Of a stretch of DNA of 64,000 nucleotides, positions 45,070-52,436 are shown piece by piece (within the stretch, counting starts at the first letter, position 1; each line of letters opens with the position of its first letter). The notes beneath the pieces are model-generated. The model was not told the origin of the DNA. It saw only the letters and a list, made by a program, of their open reading frames with translations, and did no database searches. The stretch comes from Vibrio sp. SCSIO 43135 (GTDB lineage: Bacteria; Pseudomonadota; Gammaproteobacteria; Enterobacterales; Vibrionaceae). A program made the translations under genes and the position numbers. Location of the stretch: the NCBI RefSeq assembly GCF_023716665.1, contig NZ_CP071860.1, forward strand, positions 806,001 to 870,000, read 5' to 3'.

Positions 45070-45381
45070 TTACGTCTCAAGAATACCAATTGTTGAGAAA
45101 ACAATGATAAGTGCGGCGCTCGTAGCTAGCACTCCAAAGAGTACAACTTCAAAAATATCTTCCTTATCTCCTGATTTTTTATTTGTATAGTATTTTGCTG
45201 TTGTCGCAACGCTAAACGCAACAGCAATTACTATTGTTATACGGGCTGTCATTACGTGGGTTAGCAAAGCCAAAGAAATAACTAGTAGAACGATCTTCCA
45301 ATTTCTTTTTGCCCAGTCCCTGAAACCTAATAGCATGACCCCAATAATGAAAACAAAGGGAATTAGCATGTATGCTTCCAT
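45070..45381 (-). CDS. Phage-encoded small membrane protein, unknown (copy 1)
   Basis: 103 residues with three or four hydrophobic segments, at about 4-19, 29-60 (probably two passes) and 79-98. Positively charged loops (RDWAKRNWK, KYYTNKKSGDKED) suggest an inner-membrane protein. A strong AGGAG ribosome-binding site lies just before the ATG, so it is a real gene. It is on the strand opposite to the structural genes, between attP and the noncoding region. I recognise no family. This position often carries accessory genes in inoviruses, so host-altering or superinfection-exclusion roles are possible, but that is inference. This copy has Ala62 where the others have Thr. Confidence 0.72.
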   Translation of the reverse strand: MEAYMLIPFVFIIGVMLLGFRDWAKRNWKIVLLVISLALLTHVMTARITIVIAVAFSVATTAKYYTNKKSGDKEDIFEVVLFGVLATSAALIIVFSTIGILET

Positions 45382-45720
45382 AGTTCTCCTCTCTATAATC
45401 CCGTAGGGAAAAGGGCGCTTGTTACCGTTCTTGGGTATGACTCATCCAAACGCCCGAAAACCAGCTCCCTTTGAATATCCCACAAAACACCCTTGCTTCT
45501 TGCCAGAACAATCCCTCGCAGAGCCTTTCAACATCAAAGGGGCGTTTTCCTACTGGAACCCATTTTACCATTCAATATATAAAGCCTGTTTTTAAAGTGG
45601 AGGGGCCCCGTTTCGTCGGGGAGGAACCACTTTAAAAAATAGGATAATTGTTATTCGGTTGTTAAAAAAGAAAGTTGGGGTTTCTGTTACACCCCAACTA
45701 ACTGCGGAATTCCGCACTAA
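45382..45720. other. Phage noncoding region, probable replication origin (copy 1)
   Basis: 339 bp without a gene. It holds a compound hairpin at 45589-45638 (outer stem TTTTTAAAGTGG / CCACTTTAAAAA, inner CCCCG / CGGGG), a long-range pair 45403-45412 with 45545-45553, a minus-strand terminator at 45663-45698 and a 14-bp palindrome TGCGGAATTCCGCA at 45703-45716. Such structured intergenic DNA is where inovirus plus- and minus-strand origins lie; the nick site is not identifiable by eye. Confidence 0.65.
45663..45698 (-). terminator. Terminator of the phage repressor gene (copy 1)
   Basis: Perfect stem GTTGGGGT / ACCCCAAC (45674-45681 and 45691-45698). On the minus strand it is followed by CTTTCTTTTTT. 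Confidence 0.85.
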
Positions 45721-46050
45721 TTACTTCCTTTGTACACTTTCAATCTGATGCTTTATTAGCACAGCTTCTACTATTTGGTTTAAACATTCCTTTTCATGAT
45801 CATTTAGGATTTCAACTCTTTTCATGTTGTAAGCCAGTGAATCGTCTAGTGATGTTTCCAGGTTACCAAATATGTCTTTTATACCTCCGCCTAGCTCTAT
45901 CAGTGCTTTCATCATCTGGCTAAATTTTGGCTCAGTTTCTCCGTTCTCATATTTCATGTAGGTGATATTGCTTACCCCCATAATCTGAGCAACCTGTTTT
46001 TGAGTTAAATTTTTCTTTAGCCTTAGCTCTTTTAATATTTCGTTACACAT
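45721..46050 (-). CDS. HTH repressor of the phage (copy 1)
   Basis: 109 residues. The N-terminal Cro/C1-type helix-turn-helix (about 6-60) reads LRLKKNLTQKQVAQIMGVSNITYMKYENGETEP; the C-terminal half is probably for oligomerisation. It is divergent from rep, as RstR is from rstA in CTXphi, and likely represses the rep promoter to keep lysogeny and give immunity to the same phage. The 110 bp to rep contain ATAAG/CTTAT repeats that could be its operators. It is not clearly similar to RstR itself. Confidence 0.85.
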   Translation of the reverse strand: MCNEILKELRLKKNLTQKQVAQIMGVSNITYMKYENGETEPKFSQMMKALIELGGGIKDIFGNLETSLDDSLAYNMKRVEILNDHEKECLNQIVEAVLIKHQIESVQRK

Positions 46051-46069
46051 TGTGATGCATACGCCGTTT

Positions 46070-46155
46070 TATAAGATTGCTTATATAGTAACTCATGTTT
46101 TTTTATACAGTTAGCTTGAAAGTATATTTTTCTTATGCTTCCATATAAGAAAAAT
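46070..46155. promoter_or_regulatory. Candidate phage repressor operators (copy 1)
   Basis: Two inverted repeats share the half-site ATAAG: TATAAG-N4-CTTATA at 46070-46085, and an 11-bp-arm palindrome ATTTTTCTTAT / ATAAGAAAAAT at 46126-46136 and 46145-46155, just before rep. They lie between divergent repressor and rep genes. Confidence 0.55.
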
Positions 46156-46160
46156 TAGTA

Positions 46161-47318
46161 TTGACAGAATTTCGTATGTTTTTCATTGACCAACTATTCG
46201 TTCAACAAGATCACCCCGAAGGGAATCTTCCTTTGGTTGGTACTCATGTTATTGAGCGTCTGGACATGGAAACAGGCGAGAAGCTACCACCTAGCGTAAA
46301 TCAAAAGCGTTTAGAGGGTTCATTTAGCACAAAGTTAACCATTCGTTGTAACGGTACTCGCGTTCGAGTTGAGGGAAATCCCTCACGCTGGCAAAGAATG
46401 GATAACCTTTTTGGGTTACAGACTTTGGATGAGTGCATAGAAGTCTATAACCATGTTTTAGCAAAGTATGACTTACCACCACTGACTAAAAACACACGCT
46501 TATTTCATCGCCAAACACCTGATGGAAAAAGTTCTTCTCTAGTCGGTGATGGTGCAGAAATTACATCAATAGACTTCACTCAAAATCATGAAATCGGGCA
46601 GGGCAAAGAGGCTTCTTTTATCCGTGGAATGTCTTCAATGCAAATTGGTCGAGCTCGAAAGCCAAAGCTCTATCCAAATGGCATGACATGTAACTGGGGC
46701 GAAGCATCGACTTGGATCATGACCAAGCTTTATTGTAAAGCGTTCGAGCTGAAAGAGCACTTAAAGAAAGACAAACGCAAGAAAGACGGTGTTTCACCTG
46801 AGCAACTGGATTACATAGAAAAATTAATAGACTACTGCGAAAAGCAGGGCGTAGTTCGAGAAGAACACAGCTTAAGACAAACATTATTAAAACGTCACAA
46901 TCTGCATCTGTATGGCTTGGTAACAGAACAGGACTTTTACAAACACTTAAACGACATCGAGAACGCCATGAACACATTACAAGTTAACCATGACGAACAT
47001 CAGTCAATTGCGCATCAGCTACTAAATGCAGGTGCAGTAAATACTTTACGACAAGCTAATACCACCATGAGCTATTTCGCCATGTGGCAACACGGTGCAG
47101 ATTTGCGTGATGTTCTAAGTCAAAGACAATTCTATGAGCACAAAGCTCGCCTAAAACAAATCGGTATTGATATCGGCCAACAGTTCGATGTGAGCCGTAT
47201 GTGTCCAACTCTGAAACGTTCAGAGGTAATTGAAGTTAAACCGCTAAGAGTGCCTGACTGGTATCAACTGCCAGTGGTAGCTCAATCAAATATTTTGCCA
47301 TTCAGGGCAATCGCTTAG
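46161..47318 (+). CDS. Phage replication initiator Rep, RstA/gpII type (copy 1)
   Basis: 385 residues if read from TTG 46161; an in-frame ATG at 46176 (MFFIDQLFVQQ) gives 380 and is perhaps the true start, since neither has a clear ribosome-binding site. The sequence resembles the II/X family of filamentous-phage replication proteins, which nick the plus strand and drive rolling-circle replication; Tyr residues in KLYPNGMTCNW and VYNHVLAKYDL are candidates for the nucleophile, not established. It is the first gene of the plus-strand operon, followed 11 bp later by the ssDNA-binding gene. Confidence 0.85.
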   Translation: MTEFRMFFIDQLFVQQDHPEGNLPLVGTHVIERLDMETGEKLPPSVNQKRLEGSFSTKLTIRCNGTRVRVEGNPSRWQRMDNLFGLQTLDECIEVYNHVLAKYDLPPLTKNTRLFHRQTPDGKSSSLVGDGAEITSIDFTQNHEIGQGKEASFIRGMSSMQIGRARKPKLYPNGMTCNWGEASTWIMTKLYCKAFELKEHLKKDKRKKDGVSPEQLDYIEKLIDYCEKQGVVREEHSLRQTLLKRHNLHLYGLVTEQDFYKHLNDIENAMNTLQVNHDEHQSIAHQLLNAGAVNTLRQANTTMSYFAMWQHGADLRDVLSQRQFYEHKARLKQIGIDIGQQFDVSRMCPTLKRSEVIEVKPLRVPDWYQLPVVAQSNILPFRAIA

Positions 47319-47329
47319 GAGATAAACAA

Positions 47330-47638
47330 ATGCTAGTAATTGAAGTCGCGCCAGAAGATGTAAAGGTAACAACTCGAATCATTCCCGCTCGTGGTGATAA
47401 CCCTGCACGAACCGTTTACGACCAAACGGTACTTTTCCGCATGGGTGGCCGCTCTATCATCGAATCACGCTTGAGCCATGATTCTGAAAATGACCGTTTG
47501 GAAGCTGGGCTTTATACGCTCGACGGTTCTTCATACCAAATCAACAACTTTGGCGGCGCTGAGCTTAAAAAGGGTTATCAGCAAACAATCATTCCTCTTA
47601 AGCAGGCCATTGCGCCGTTTATGAACTCTCTTAAGTAA
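47330..47638 (+). CDS. Phage ssDNA-binding protein, gpV-like (copy 1)
   Basis: 102 residues, soluble. AGGAG precedes the ATG. Position directly after rep, size and beta-rich sequence (MLVIEVAPEDVKVTTRIIPARG, VYDQTVLFRMGG) fit the gpV-type proteins that coat newly made phage plus strands and hold them for export. The fold is not provable by eye. It is intact in copies 1 and 3 and frameshifted in copy 2. Confidence 0.75.
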   Translation: MLVIEVAPEDVKVTTRIIPARGDNPARTVYDQTVLFRMGGRSIIESRLSHDSENDRLEAGLYTLDGSSYQINNFGGAELKKGYQQTIIPLKQAIAPFMNSLK

Positions 47639-47649
47639 GGAAACGGATT

Positions 47650-47889
47650 ATGACTAGTTGCGTGGCTACTGACCAAGACGGCTTTCTCTATCTCTCTATG
47701 GAGTCGATTGAAACGTGCTCGCAATTGGTCGTACTAAGTGCCGATGAATACAACTACCTTACGTCTCATACATCAATAACAGGGGCAGAGGTTGTCGAGT
47801 TTTATTCATTCGGTTTTGCATTGGTCTTTTTCGGTTGGATTATTTCCTTTCCGATTAAGGCCGTACTCAAAGCTGTAAAATTGATATAA
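47650..47889 (+). CDS. Small phage membrane protein, likely minor coat (copy 1)
   Basis: 79 residues with a hydrophilic N-terminal half and one transmembrane helix (about 51-68, FYSFGFALVFFGWIISF) followed by a basic tail (KAVLKAVKLI). No signal peptide. Its place between the ssDNA-binding and major coat genes corresponds to gVII/gIX in Ff phages, so a tip protein is likely. No homology was recognised directly. Confidence 0.7.
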   Translation: MTSCVATDQDGFLYLSMESIETCSQLVVLSADEYNYLTSHTSITGAEVVEFYSFGFALVFFGWIISFPIKAVLKAVKLI

Positions 47890-47900
47890 GGAAATTCATT

Positions 47901-48101
47901 ATGAAAAAGTATCTAGTTGCCGCTGTGGCTCTTGGAACATCTTCAGCTTCTCATGCTGCACTTGATCTGACATCTCTATGGGCTGAAGTAGATTTGTCTG
48001 GCATTGCAACAAGTGTGTTGGGTGTTGGTGTTACAGCTGTTGGTATTGCTGTCGCATTTAAATCCATCCGTCTTGCTAAACGCGCTGTTGGTTTAGCGTA
48101 A
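47901..48101 (+). CDS. Major coat protein pVIII-like (copy 1)
   Basis: 66 residues: a signal peptide (MKKYLVAAVALGTSSASHA) and a predicted 47-residue mature protein starting ALDLTSLWAEVDLSG, with a single hydrophobic helix (about 35-53) and a basic C-terminus (KSIRLAKRAVG) that would face the DNA. This is the classic design of an inovirus major coat. A terminator follows, as after gene VIII in Ff phages. Confidence 0.88.
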   Translation: MKKYLVAAVALGTSSASHAALDLTSLWAEVDLSGIATSVLGVGVTAVGIAVAFKSIRLAKRAVGLA

Positions 48102-48205
48102 GTTTTGCTTCTAGCTCTATATGATTTGCAGCTGCTCATATTCACACTTTTAGGTGGTCTTTCAGCAAGTATATGTGCAGCTAACATGCGAATCTAATCA
48201 CAGAC

Positions 48206-48230
48206 AAGGGGCTTTCGAGTCCCTTTTTTT
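48206..48230 (+). terminator. Terminator after the major coat gene (copy 1)
   Basis: Stem AAGGGGCT (48206-48213) / AGTCCCTT (48218-48225), one G-U pair, TTCG tetraloop, then a T run; it lies 16 bp before the pIII-like start. The same hairpin occurs at 54483 and 60758. Confidence 0.85.
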
Positions 48231-48245
48231 ATAGGAGTAAAGCAC

Positions 48246-49763
48246 GTGAAAAGGATATTCGCTCTTCTCATTTTATCTCTCATATCACAAAGTGTTTTCG
48301 CTGTTGTTCAACTGACTGAAAAAAATTCAACCTATCGAAGTTCATGCGGCTCCGTTGGTATGGTGGTTCATATAAATTACTTTGTTGGTTGTACGGTTGA
48401 GAAACGCAGTATTTCTGGCACTTGGTCTAATAAAGGTGCAGCGACCAAAGCTTACACCAGTAACGGGTATGTAGCCGTTGATACTCCCTCTCAAAACCGC
48501 TTAATGCTGTTCAAATACACATGGTCTAGCTGTCCTGAGGGAACAGTACTTGTTGACAATGAATGTCAGAACCAATGCGAATCACTCGCTGGCAATGAAA
48601 ATCAACACACATGGGATTACTTCAAATTTGGCTCCAGTCCTACTTTTTGTTCCAGTGGATGCGCACTCAAAGTAACCGGTTCTGTATGTTCTCTTGCAAC
48701 TGGCGGATGTGGGGGAACGGTAGTCATTACGGGTTCAACTTGTACGGGCGAGGGAACGGGAGGCGGTAACATGCCTGACCAAGTACCTAGTGGTTGCGAA
48801 GAATACAACGGACAATATTTGTGTCCAGAAGATACTAACGGTGATGGCGTTCCTGACGATGGCCAACCGTTCGACACTGCGGCCAAGTGTGGCTACGACG
48901 CATCAGATAAATTCAGTTGCTCCGGTGGTACATATGCCGAAGAAGAATACGCCATGACTGACCCGACCAAACCACTAGAGGGTGTCGAGTCTTCACCAAT
49001 TCAAGGAAGTGATACCGAAGCGATTAGTGTAGAGGGTGTGAGCGAACCTACATTGGAAAACGACCAGCAAGAACAAGTGTTGCTACTCAACAAGCAAATC
49101 AATGCGCTTCTAGCTGGCCTTAATGAAGACAATAACCAGAACTTTAAACAAGTCATCGATGAACTCAAGAACTCCAACGAGTTCAACCAGAAGCAACTTG
49201 ACCAAATCGTAGCGGGTACAAATAAGCAACTTGAGATATGGGAAGAACTTAAAGCCTTGCAGACAACAGCTACTCAAGACACGGTTAACGCCATTAGAGA
49301 ACTTGGCGAATACGATGAGTTTTATCACAACGCGGCGATGGCTAAACAGAATGAATTACTAGCAGCACTTCAAGCGCTTCAAGGTTCTGGTGAAGGTGAG
49401 GGCAATACCTCTGGTGAACAAATATTAGATGCCATTCAAGGCGTTGAGTATAACGGATGTTCTGGAGACCCATGTAACGAACCTTACACCTCTGAACACA
49501 CAACCAATTCGCTCAAGACTGAGATGGTGACCCGCCTTACCTCTACCAAGGACGCTATCTATAACGGGATGCTTTCAGCTTTTGTAGACATTGATTTGTC
49601 TGGCGCATCTCGCCCGTCTTTTTCTTTGGATATGTCGGGTTTTGGCTTTGGTACATATAGCTTCGATGACTACGTAAATCTTGATTACATATTCAGCTTT
49701 ATACGCGTTTGTATCTTGTTCACTGCTGCAATGCTTTGCCGCAGAATCATCTTTGGAGGGTAA
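48246..49763 (+). CDS. Adsorption protein pIII-like (copy 1)
   Basis: 505 residues from GTG at 48246 with AGGAG upstream. A signal peptide (MKRIFALLILSLISQSVFA) is followed by a Cys-rich N-terminal domain (about 20-165), a segment DTNGDGVPDDGQ resembling a calcium-binding thrombospondin-3 repeat (about 197-208), an acidic linker, a coiled-coil-like region (about 265-350) and a C-terminal membrane anchor (about 480-500, FIRVCILFTAAMLC). It should sit at the virion tip and bind the host pilus and TolA. Receptor specificity cannot be inferred. Confidence 0.82.
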   Translation: MKRIFALLILSLISQSVFAVVQLTEKNSTYRSSCGSVGMVVHINYFVGCTVEKRSISGTWSNKGAATKAYTSNGYVAVDTPSQNRLMLFKYTWSSCPEGTVLVDNECQNQCESLAGNENQHTWDYFKFGSSPTFCSSGCALKVTGSVCSLATGGCGGTVVITGSTCTGEGTGGGNMPDQVPSGCEEYNGQYLCPEDTNGDGVPDDGQPFDTAAKCGYDASDKFSCSGGTYAEEEYAMTDPTKPLEGVESSPIQGSDTEAISVEGVSEPTLENDQQEQVLLLNKQINALLAGLNEDNNQNFKQVIDELKNSNEFNQKQLDQIVAGTNKQLEIWEELKALQTTATQDTVNAIRELGEYDEFYHNAAMAKQNELLAALQALQGSGEGEGNTSGEQILDAIQGVEYNGCSGDPCNEPYTSEHTTNSLKTEMVTRLTSTKDAIYNGMLSAFVDIDLSGASRPSFSLDMSGFGFGTYSFDDYVNLDYIFSFIRVCILFTAAMLCRRIIFGG

Positions 49764-49766
49764 GAA

Positions 49767-50081
49767 ATGGATTGGCTAAGAGACATAATTCAAGACCTGA
49801 TAGATACCATTTACACGCTGTTTCACTCACTGGTCGAGATAGCAAAAGACATTGTTTACTTCCTTTTTGATCTCATTATGAGTGTTGTCGATGCTATCGT
49901 ATTGACGGCTATTGAACTGTTTGAACCCATTGATATTGGTCAATACATGACAGGCTTCCCACCCGAATCCGCTTGGGTACTTGGTCAGGTCGGAGTGCCT
50001 CAAGCTTTGGGTATGATTGTTTCCTCAATTGGTATTAGGCTCATGCTTCAACTCGTACCGTTTACGAGGTTAGGCTCATGA
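49767..50081 (+). CDS. Minor coat protein pVI-like (copy 1)
   Basis: 104 residues, highly hydrophobic with about three segments (10-30, 28-52 and 76-98), 3 bp after the pIII-like stop and overlapping zot by 4 bp. It matches the small DUF2523-type proteins that hold the pVI position between gIII and zot in Vibrio inoviruses, and would link the tip to the virion body. Confidence 0.8.
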   Translation: MDWLRDIIQDLIDTIYTLFHSLVEIAKDIVYFLFDLIMSVVDAIVLTAIELFEPIDIGQYMTGFPPESAWVLGQVGVPQALGMIVSSIGIRLMLQLVPFTRLGS

Positions 50082-51202
50082 TATACGCAATAGTCGGTCG
50101 CCCTCGGTCGGGCAAAAGTTATGAAGCTGTGGCTTACCATGTGATTCCGGCAATCAAGAAAGGTCGCAAGGTAATTACTAATCTGGCTCTTAATATTGAC
50201 TTCTTCGTCAAGGTCTATGGTGAATCCGTTCGTGACCTAATCGTCATGGTTGATGGTGAACTTAACCACTACGGCAAGTTGGATAGGCCGTTTTCCAAGC
50301 ATGAACACTATCAGGATGAATGGAGAAATGACGATGGTGTAGGGCCTTTGTATATCGTCGATGAAGCGCATATGGTGCTCCCCAATAGGCAGCTAGATTC
50401 CAAAATACTGGAGTTCTATTCGCTTCATGGTCATTACGGTATCGATATCATTTTGCTTACTCAGAACTTACGCAAGATTCACCGTGACATTAAGGACATG
50501 ATTGAGTTGACTTACTACTGCGCTAAAAACACCGCGCTAGGCTCTGACAAGACTTACACAAAAAAGGTAAGGGTAGGTGCTACCACTGAAACTGTTAACC
50601 AAGAACAGCGTAAATACCGTAAGGAAATATTCCCGTTCTATAAGAGTCACACCCAAAGTTCAAAGGATGTTGTCGAAGCTGCGGCAAAAGATATCAAACC
50701 GATTTGGAAGCACTGGACGGTATGGTTATCAGCCATTTTTCTATGTGGTGGTGCTGTAATTGTTTACTTAAATGGTGGCTTATTTGGCTTTTTTGCATCT
50801 GAGCCAGAAGCGTCCCTAGAGGAACCAATCAATGTTCAAACCGAAGATGAACCCAAAGAAGAAACTAAAACGGAAGCTAAAAAGAGTCGTAAAAAAGATC
50901 CTTTATCGGGTTTTAAACTTTACGTATCCGGTGAGGCTTTGCAGGCTGCTTTTGATGAGAATAAGAAACCAATCAGGAAGCTAACGTTTAAGAACTATTA
51001 TATTGATGTCTATGAGAAAGACTTCAAGATGTTCACGTTCACACATCATGATTTGATAAACATTGGTTACGAATTCGAGGTGTTAAGTGATTGTTTGTTT
51101 AGTGCCACGTTCGGCGGTCATACACGACTCATTACTTGCGGAAACTATGAAGAACAAGAGAAGCAGAGTGATTTGTTTGCAGCCGCGCCAATTGGACTTT
51201 GA
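50078..51202 (+). CDS. zot: Zot/pI-type phage assembly ATPase (copy 1)
   Basis: 374 residues. The N-terminal cytoplasmic P-loop domain has Walker A GRPRSGKS (7-14) and Walker B LYIVDEAH (D95/E96); a transmembrane helix lies at about 214-238, followed by a periplasmic part (about 240-374) rich in Glu/Lys. The protein powers extrusion through the envelope and pairs with a secretin, for which no gene exists in the prophage, so a host secretin such as EpsD is expected. The Zot toxin activity of the V. cholerae relative cannot be assumed here. Confidence 0.92.
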   Translation: MIYAIVGRPRSGKSYEAVAYHVIPAIKKGRKVITNLALNIDFFVKVYGESVRDLIVMVDGELNHYGKLDRPFSKHEHYQDEWRNDDGVGPLYIVDEAHMVLPNRQLDSKILEFYSLHGHYGIDIILLTQNLRKIHRDIKDMIELTYYCAKNTALGSDKTYTKKVRVGATTETVNQEQRKYRKEIFPFYKSHTQSSKDVVEAAAKDIKPIWKHWTVWLSAIFLCGGAVIVYLNGGLFGFFASEPEASLEEPINVQTEDEPKEETKTEAKKSRKKDPLSGFKLYVSGEALQAAFDENKKPIRKLTFKNYYIDVYEKDFKMFTFTHHDLINIGYEFEVLSDCLFSATFGGHTRLITCGNYEEQEKQSDLFAAAPIGL

Positions 51203-51211
51203 TAACTAGAT

Positions 51212-51243
51212 AGTGCGCATTATCTGTTGTGTTTATGTTGAAT
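51212..51243 (+). other. Copy 1 / copy 2 junction att site
   Basis: AGTGCGCATTA / TCTGTTGTGT / TTATGTTGAAT, the phage attP sequence with a 10-nt spacer. The XerC arm differs from the left flank (AGTACGTATTA), which identifies the phage-borne arm. Confidence 0.88.
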
Positions 51244-51296
51244 GTTTAGCGGTCAGTACAGTAGCGTCAGCACTGGCCGCCGTCCTGAAAGGGCGC

Positions 51297-51326
51297 ATTT
51301 ACACATAAACTGGATAATGCGCCACT
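51297..51326 (-). other. Second, inverted dif-like site (copy 2)
   Basis: Identical to the site at 45021-45050; pairs with the junction site at 51212-51243. Confidence 0.72.
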
Positions 51327-51345
51327 TGGATAATTTACCCAATCG

Positions 51346-51657
51346 TTACGTCTCAAGAATACCAATTGTTGAGAAAACAATGATAAGTGCGGCGCTCGTA
51401 GCTAGCACTCCAAAGAGTACAACTTCAAAAATATCTTCCTTATCTCCTGATTTTTTATTTGTATAGTATTTTGTTGTTGTCGCAACGCTAAACGCAACAG
51501 CAATTACTATTGTTATACGGGCTGTCATTACGTGGGTTAGCAAAGCCAAAGAAATAACTAGTAGAACGATCTTCCAATTTCTTTTTGCCCAGTCCCTGAA
51601 ACCTAATAGCATGACCCCAATAATGAAAACAAAGGGAATTAGCATGTATGCTTCCAT
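51346..51657 (-). CDS. Phage small membrane protein, unknown (copy 2)
   Basis: Same 103-residue protein as at 45070, with Thr62. Ribosome-binding site and flanks are unchanged. Confidence 0.72.
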   Translation of the reverse strand: MEAYMLIPFVFIIGVMLLGFRDWAKRNWKIVLLVISLALLTHVMTARITIVIAVAFSVATTTKYYTNKKSGDKEDIFEVVLFGVLATSAALIIVFSTIGILET

Positions 51658-51996
51658 AGTTCTCCTCTCTATAATCCCGTAGGGAAAAGGGCGCTTGTTA
51701 CCGTTCTTGGGTATGACTCATCCAAACGCCCGAAAACCAGCTCCCTTTGAATATCCCACAAAACACCCTTGCTTCTTGCCAGAACAATCCCTCGCAGAGC
51801 CTTTCAACATCAAAGGGGCGTTTTCCTACTGGAACCCATTTTACCATTCAATATATAAAGCCTGTTTTTAAAGTGGAGGGGCCCCGTTTCGTCGGGGAGG
51901 AACCACTTTAAAAAATAGGATAATTGTTATTCGGTTGTTAAAAAAGAAAGTTGGGGTTTCTGTTACACCCCAACTAACTGCGGAATTCCGCACTAA
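51658..51996. other. Phage noncoding region, probable origin (copy 2)
   Basis: Same hairpins as in copy 1; the compound hairpin is at 51865-51914 and the repressor terminator at 51939-51974. Confidence 0.62.
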
Positions 51997-52326
51997 TTAC
52001 TTCCTTTGTACACTTTCAATCTGATGCTTTATTAGCACAGCTTCTACTATTTGGTTTAAACATTCCTTTTCATGATCATTTAGGATTTCAACTCTTTTCA
52101 TGTTGTAAGCCAGTGAATCGTCTAGTGATGTTTCCAGGTTACCAAATATGTCTTTTATACCTCCGCCTAGCTCTATCAGTGCTTTCATCATCTGGCTAAA
52201 TTTTGGCTCAGTTTCTCCGTTCTCATATTTCATGTAGGTGATATTGCTTACCCCCATAATCTGAGCAACCTGTTTTTGAGTTAAATTTTTCTTTAGCCTT
52301 AGCTCTTTTAATATTTCGTTACACAT
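51997..52326 (-). CDS. HTH repressor of the phage (copy 2)
   Basis: Protein identical to copy 1 (109 residues). Three copies of the repressor gene could raise repressor dose and strengthen immunity. Confidence 0.84.
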   Translation of the reverse strand: MCNEILKELRLKKNLTQKQVAQIMGVSNITYMKYENGETEPKFSQMMKALIELGGGIKDIFGNLETSLDDSLAYNMKRVEILNDHEKECLNQIVEAVLIKHQIESVQRK

Positions 52327-52345
52327 TGTGATGCATACGCCGTTT

Positions 52346-52431
52346 TATAAGATTGCTTATATAGTAACTCATGTTTTTTTATACAGTTAGCTTGAAAGTA
52401 TATTTTTCTTATGCTTCCATATAAGAAAAAT
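52346..52431. promoter_or_regulatory. Candidate phage repressor operators (copy 2)
   Basis: The same ATAAG/CTTAT inverted repeats as at 46070-46155. Confidence 0.52.
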
Positions 52432-52436
52432 TAGTA

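Larger units (their letters stand above)
44936..51211 (+). mobile_element. Inovirus prophage, copy 1
   Basis: Left copy; all nine genes are intact. It carries the only difference in the membrane-protein gene (C at 45198, residue Ala62). Confidence 0.93.

Noticed and set aside
44966..45190. 74-codon plus-strand frame across the phage att region, repeated in each copy
   Set aside because: No ribosome-binding site; it overlaps the inverted dif site and the well-supported minus-strand membrane gene.
46051..46160. LexA box in the phage control region, as found in CTXphi
   Set aside because: No CTGT-N8-ACAG match found between repressor and rep, so SOS control by this route is not supported.
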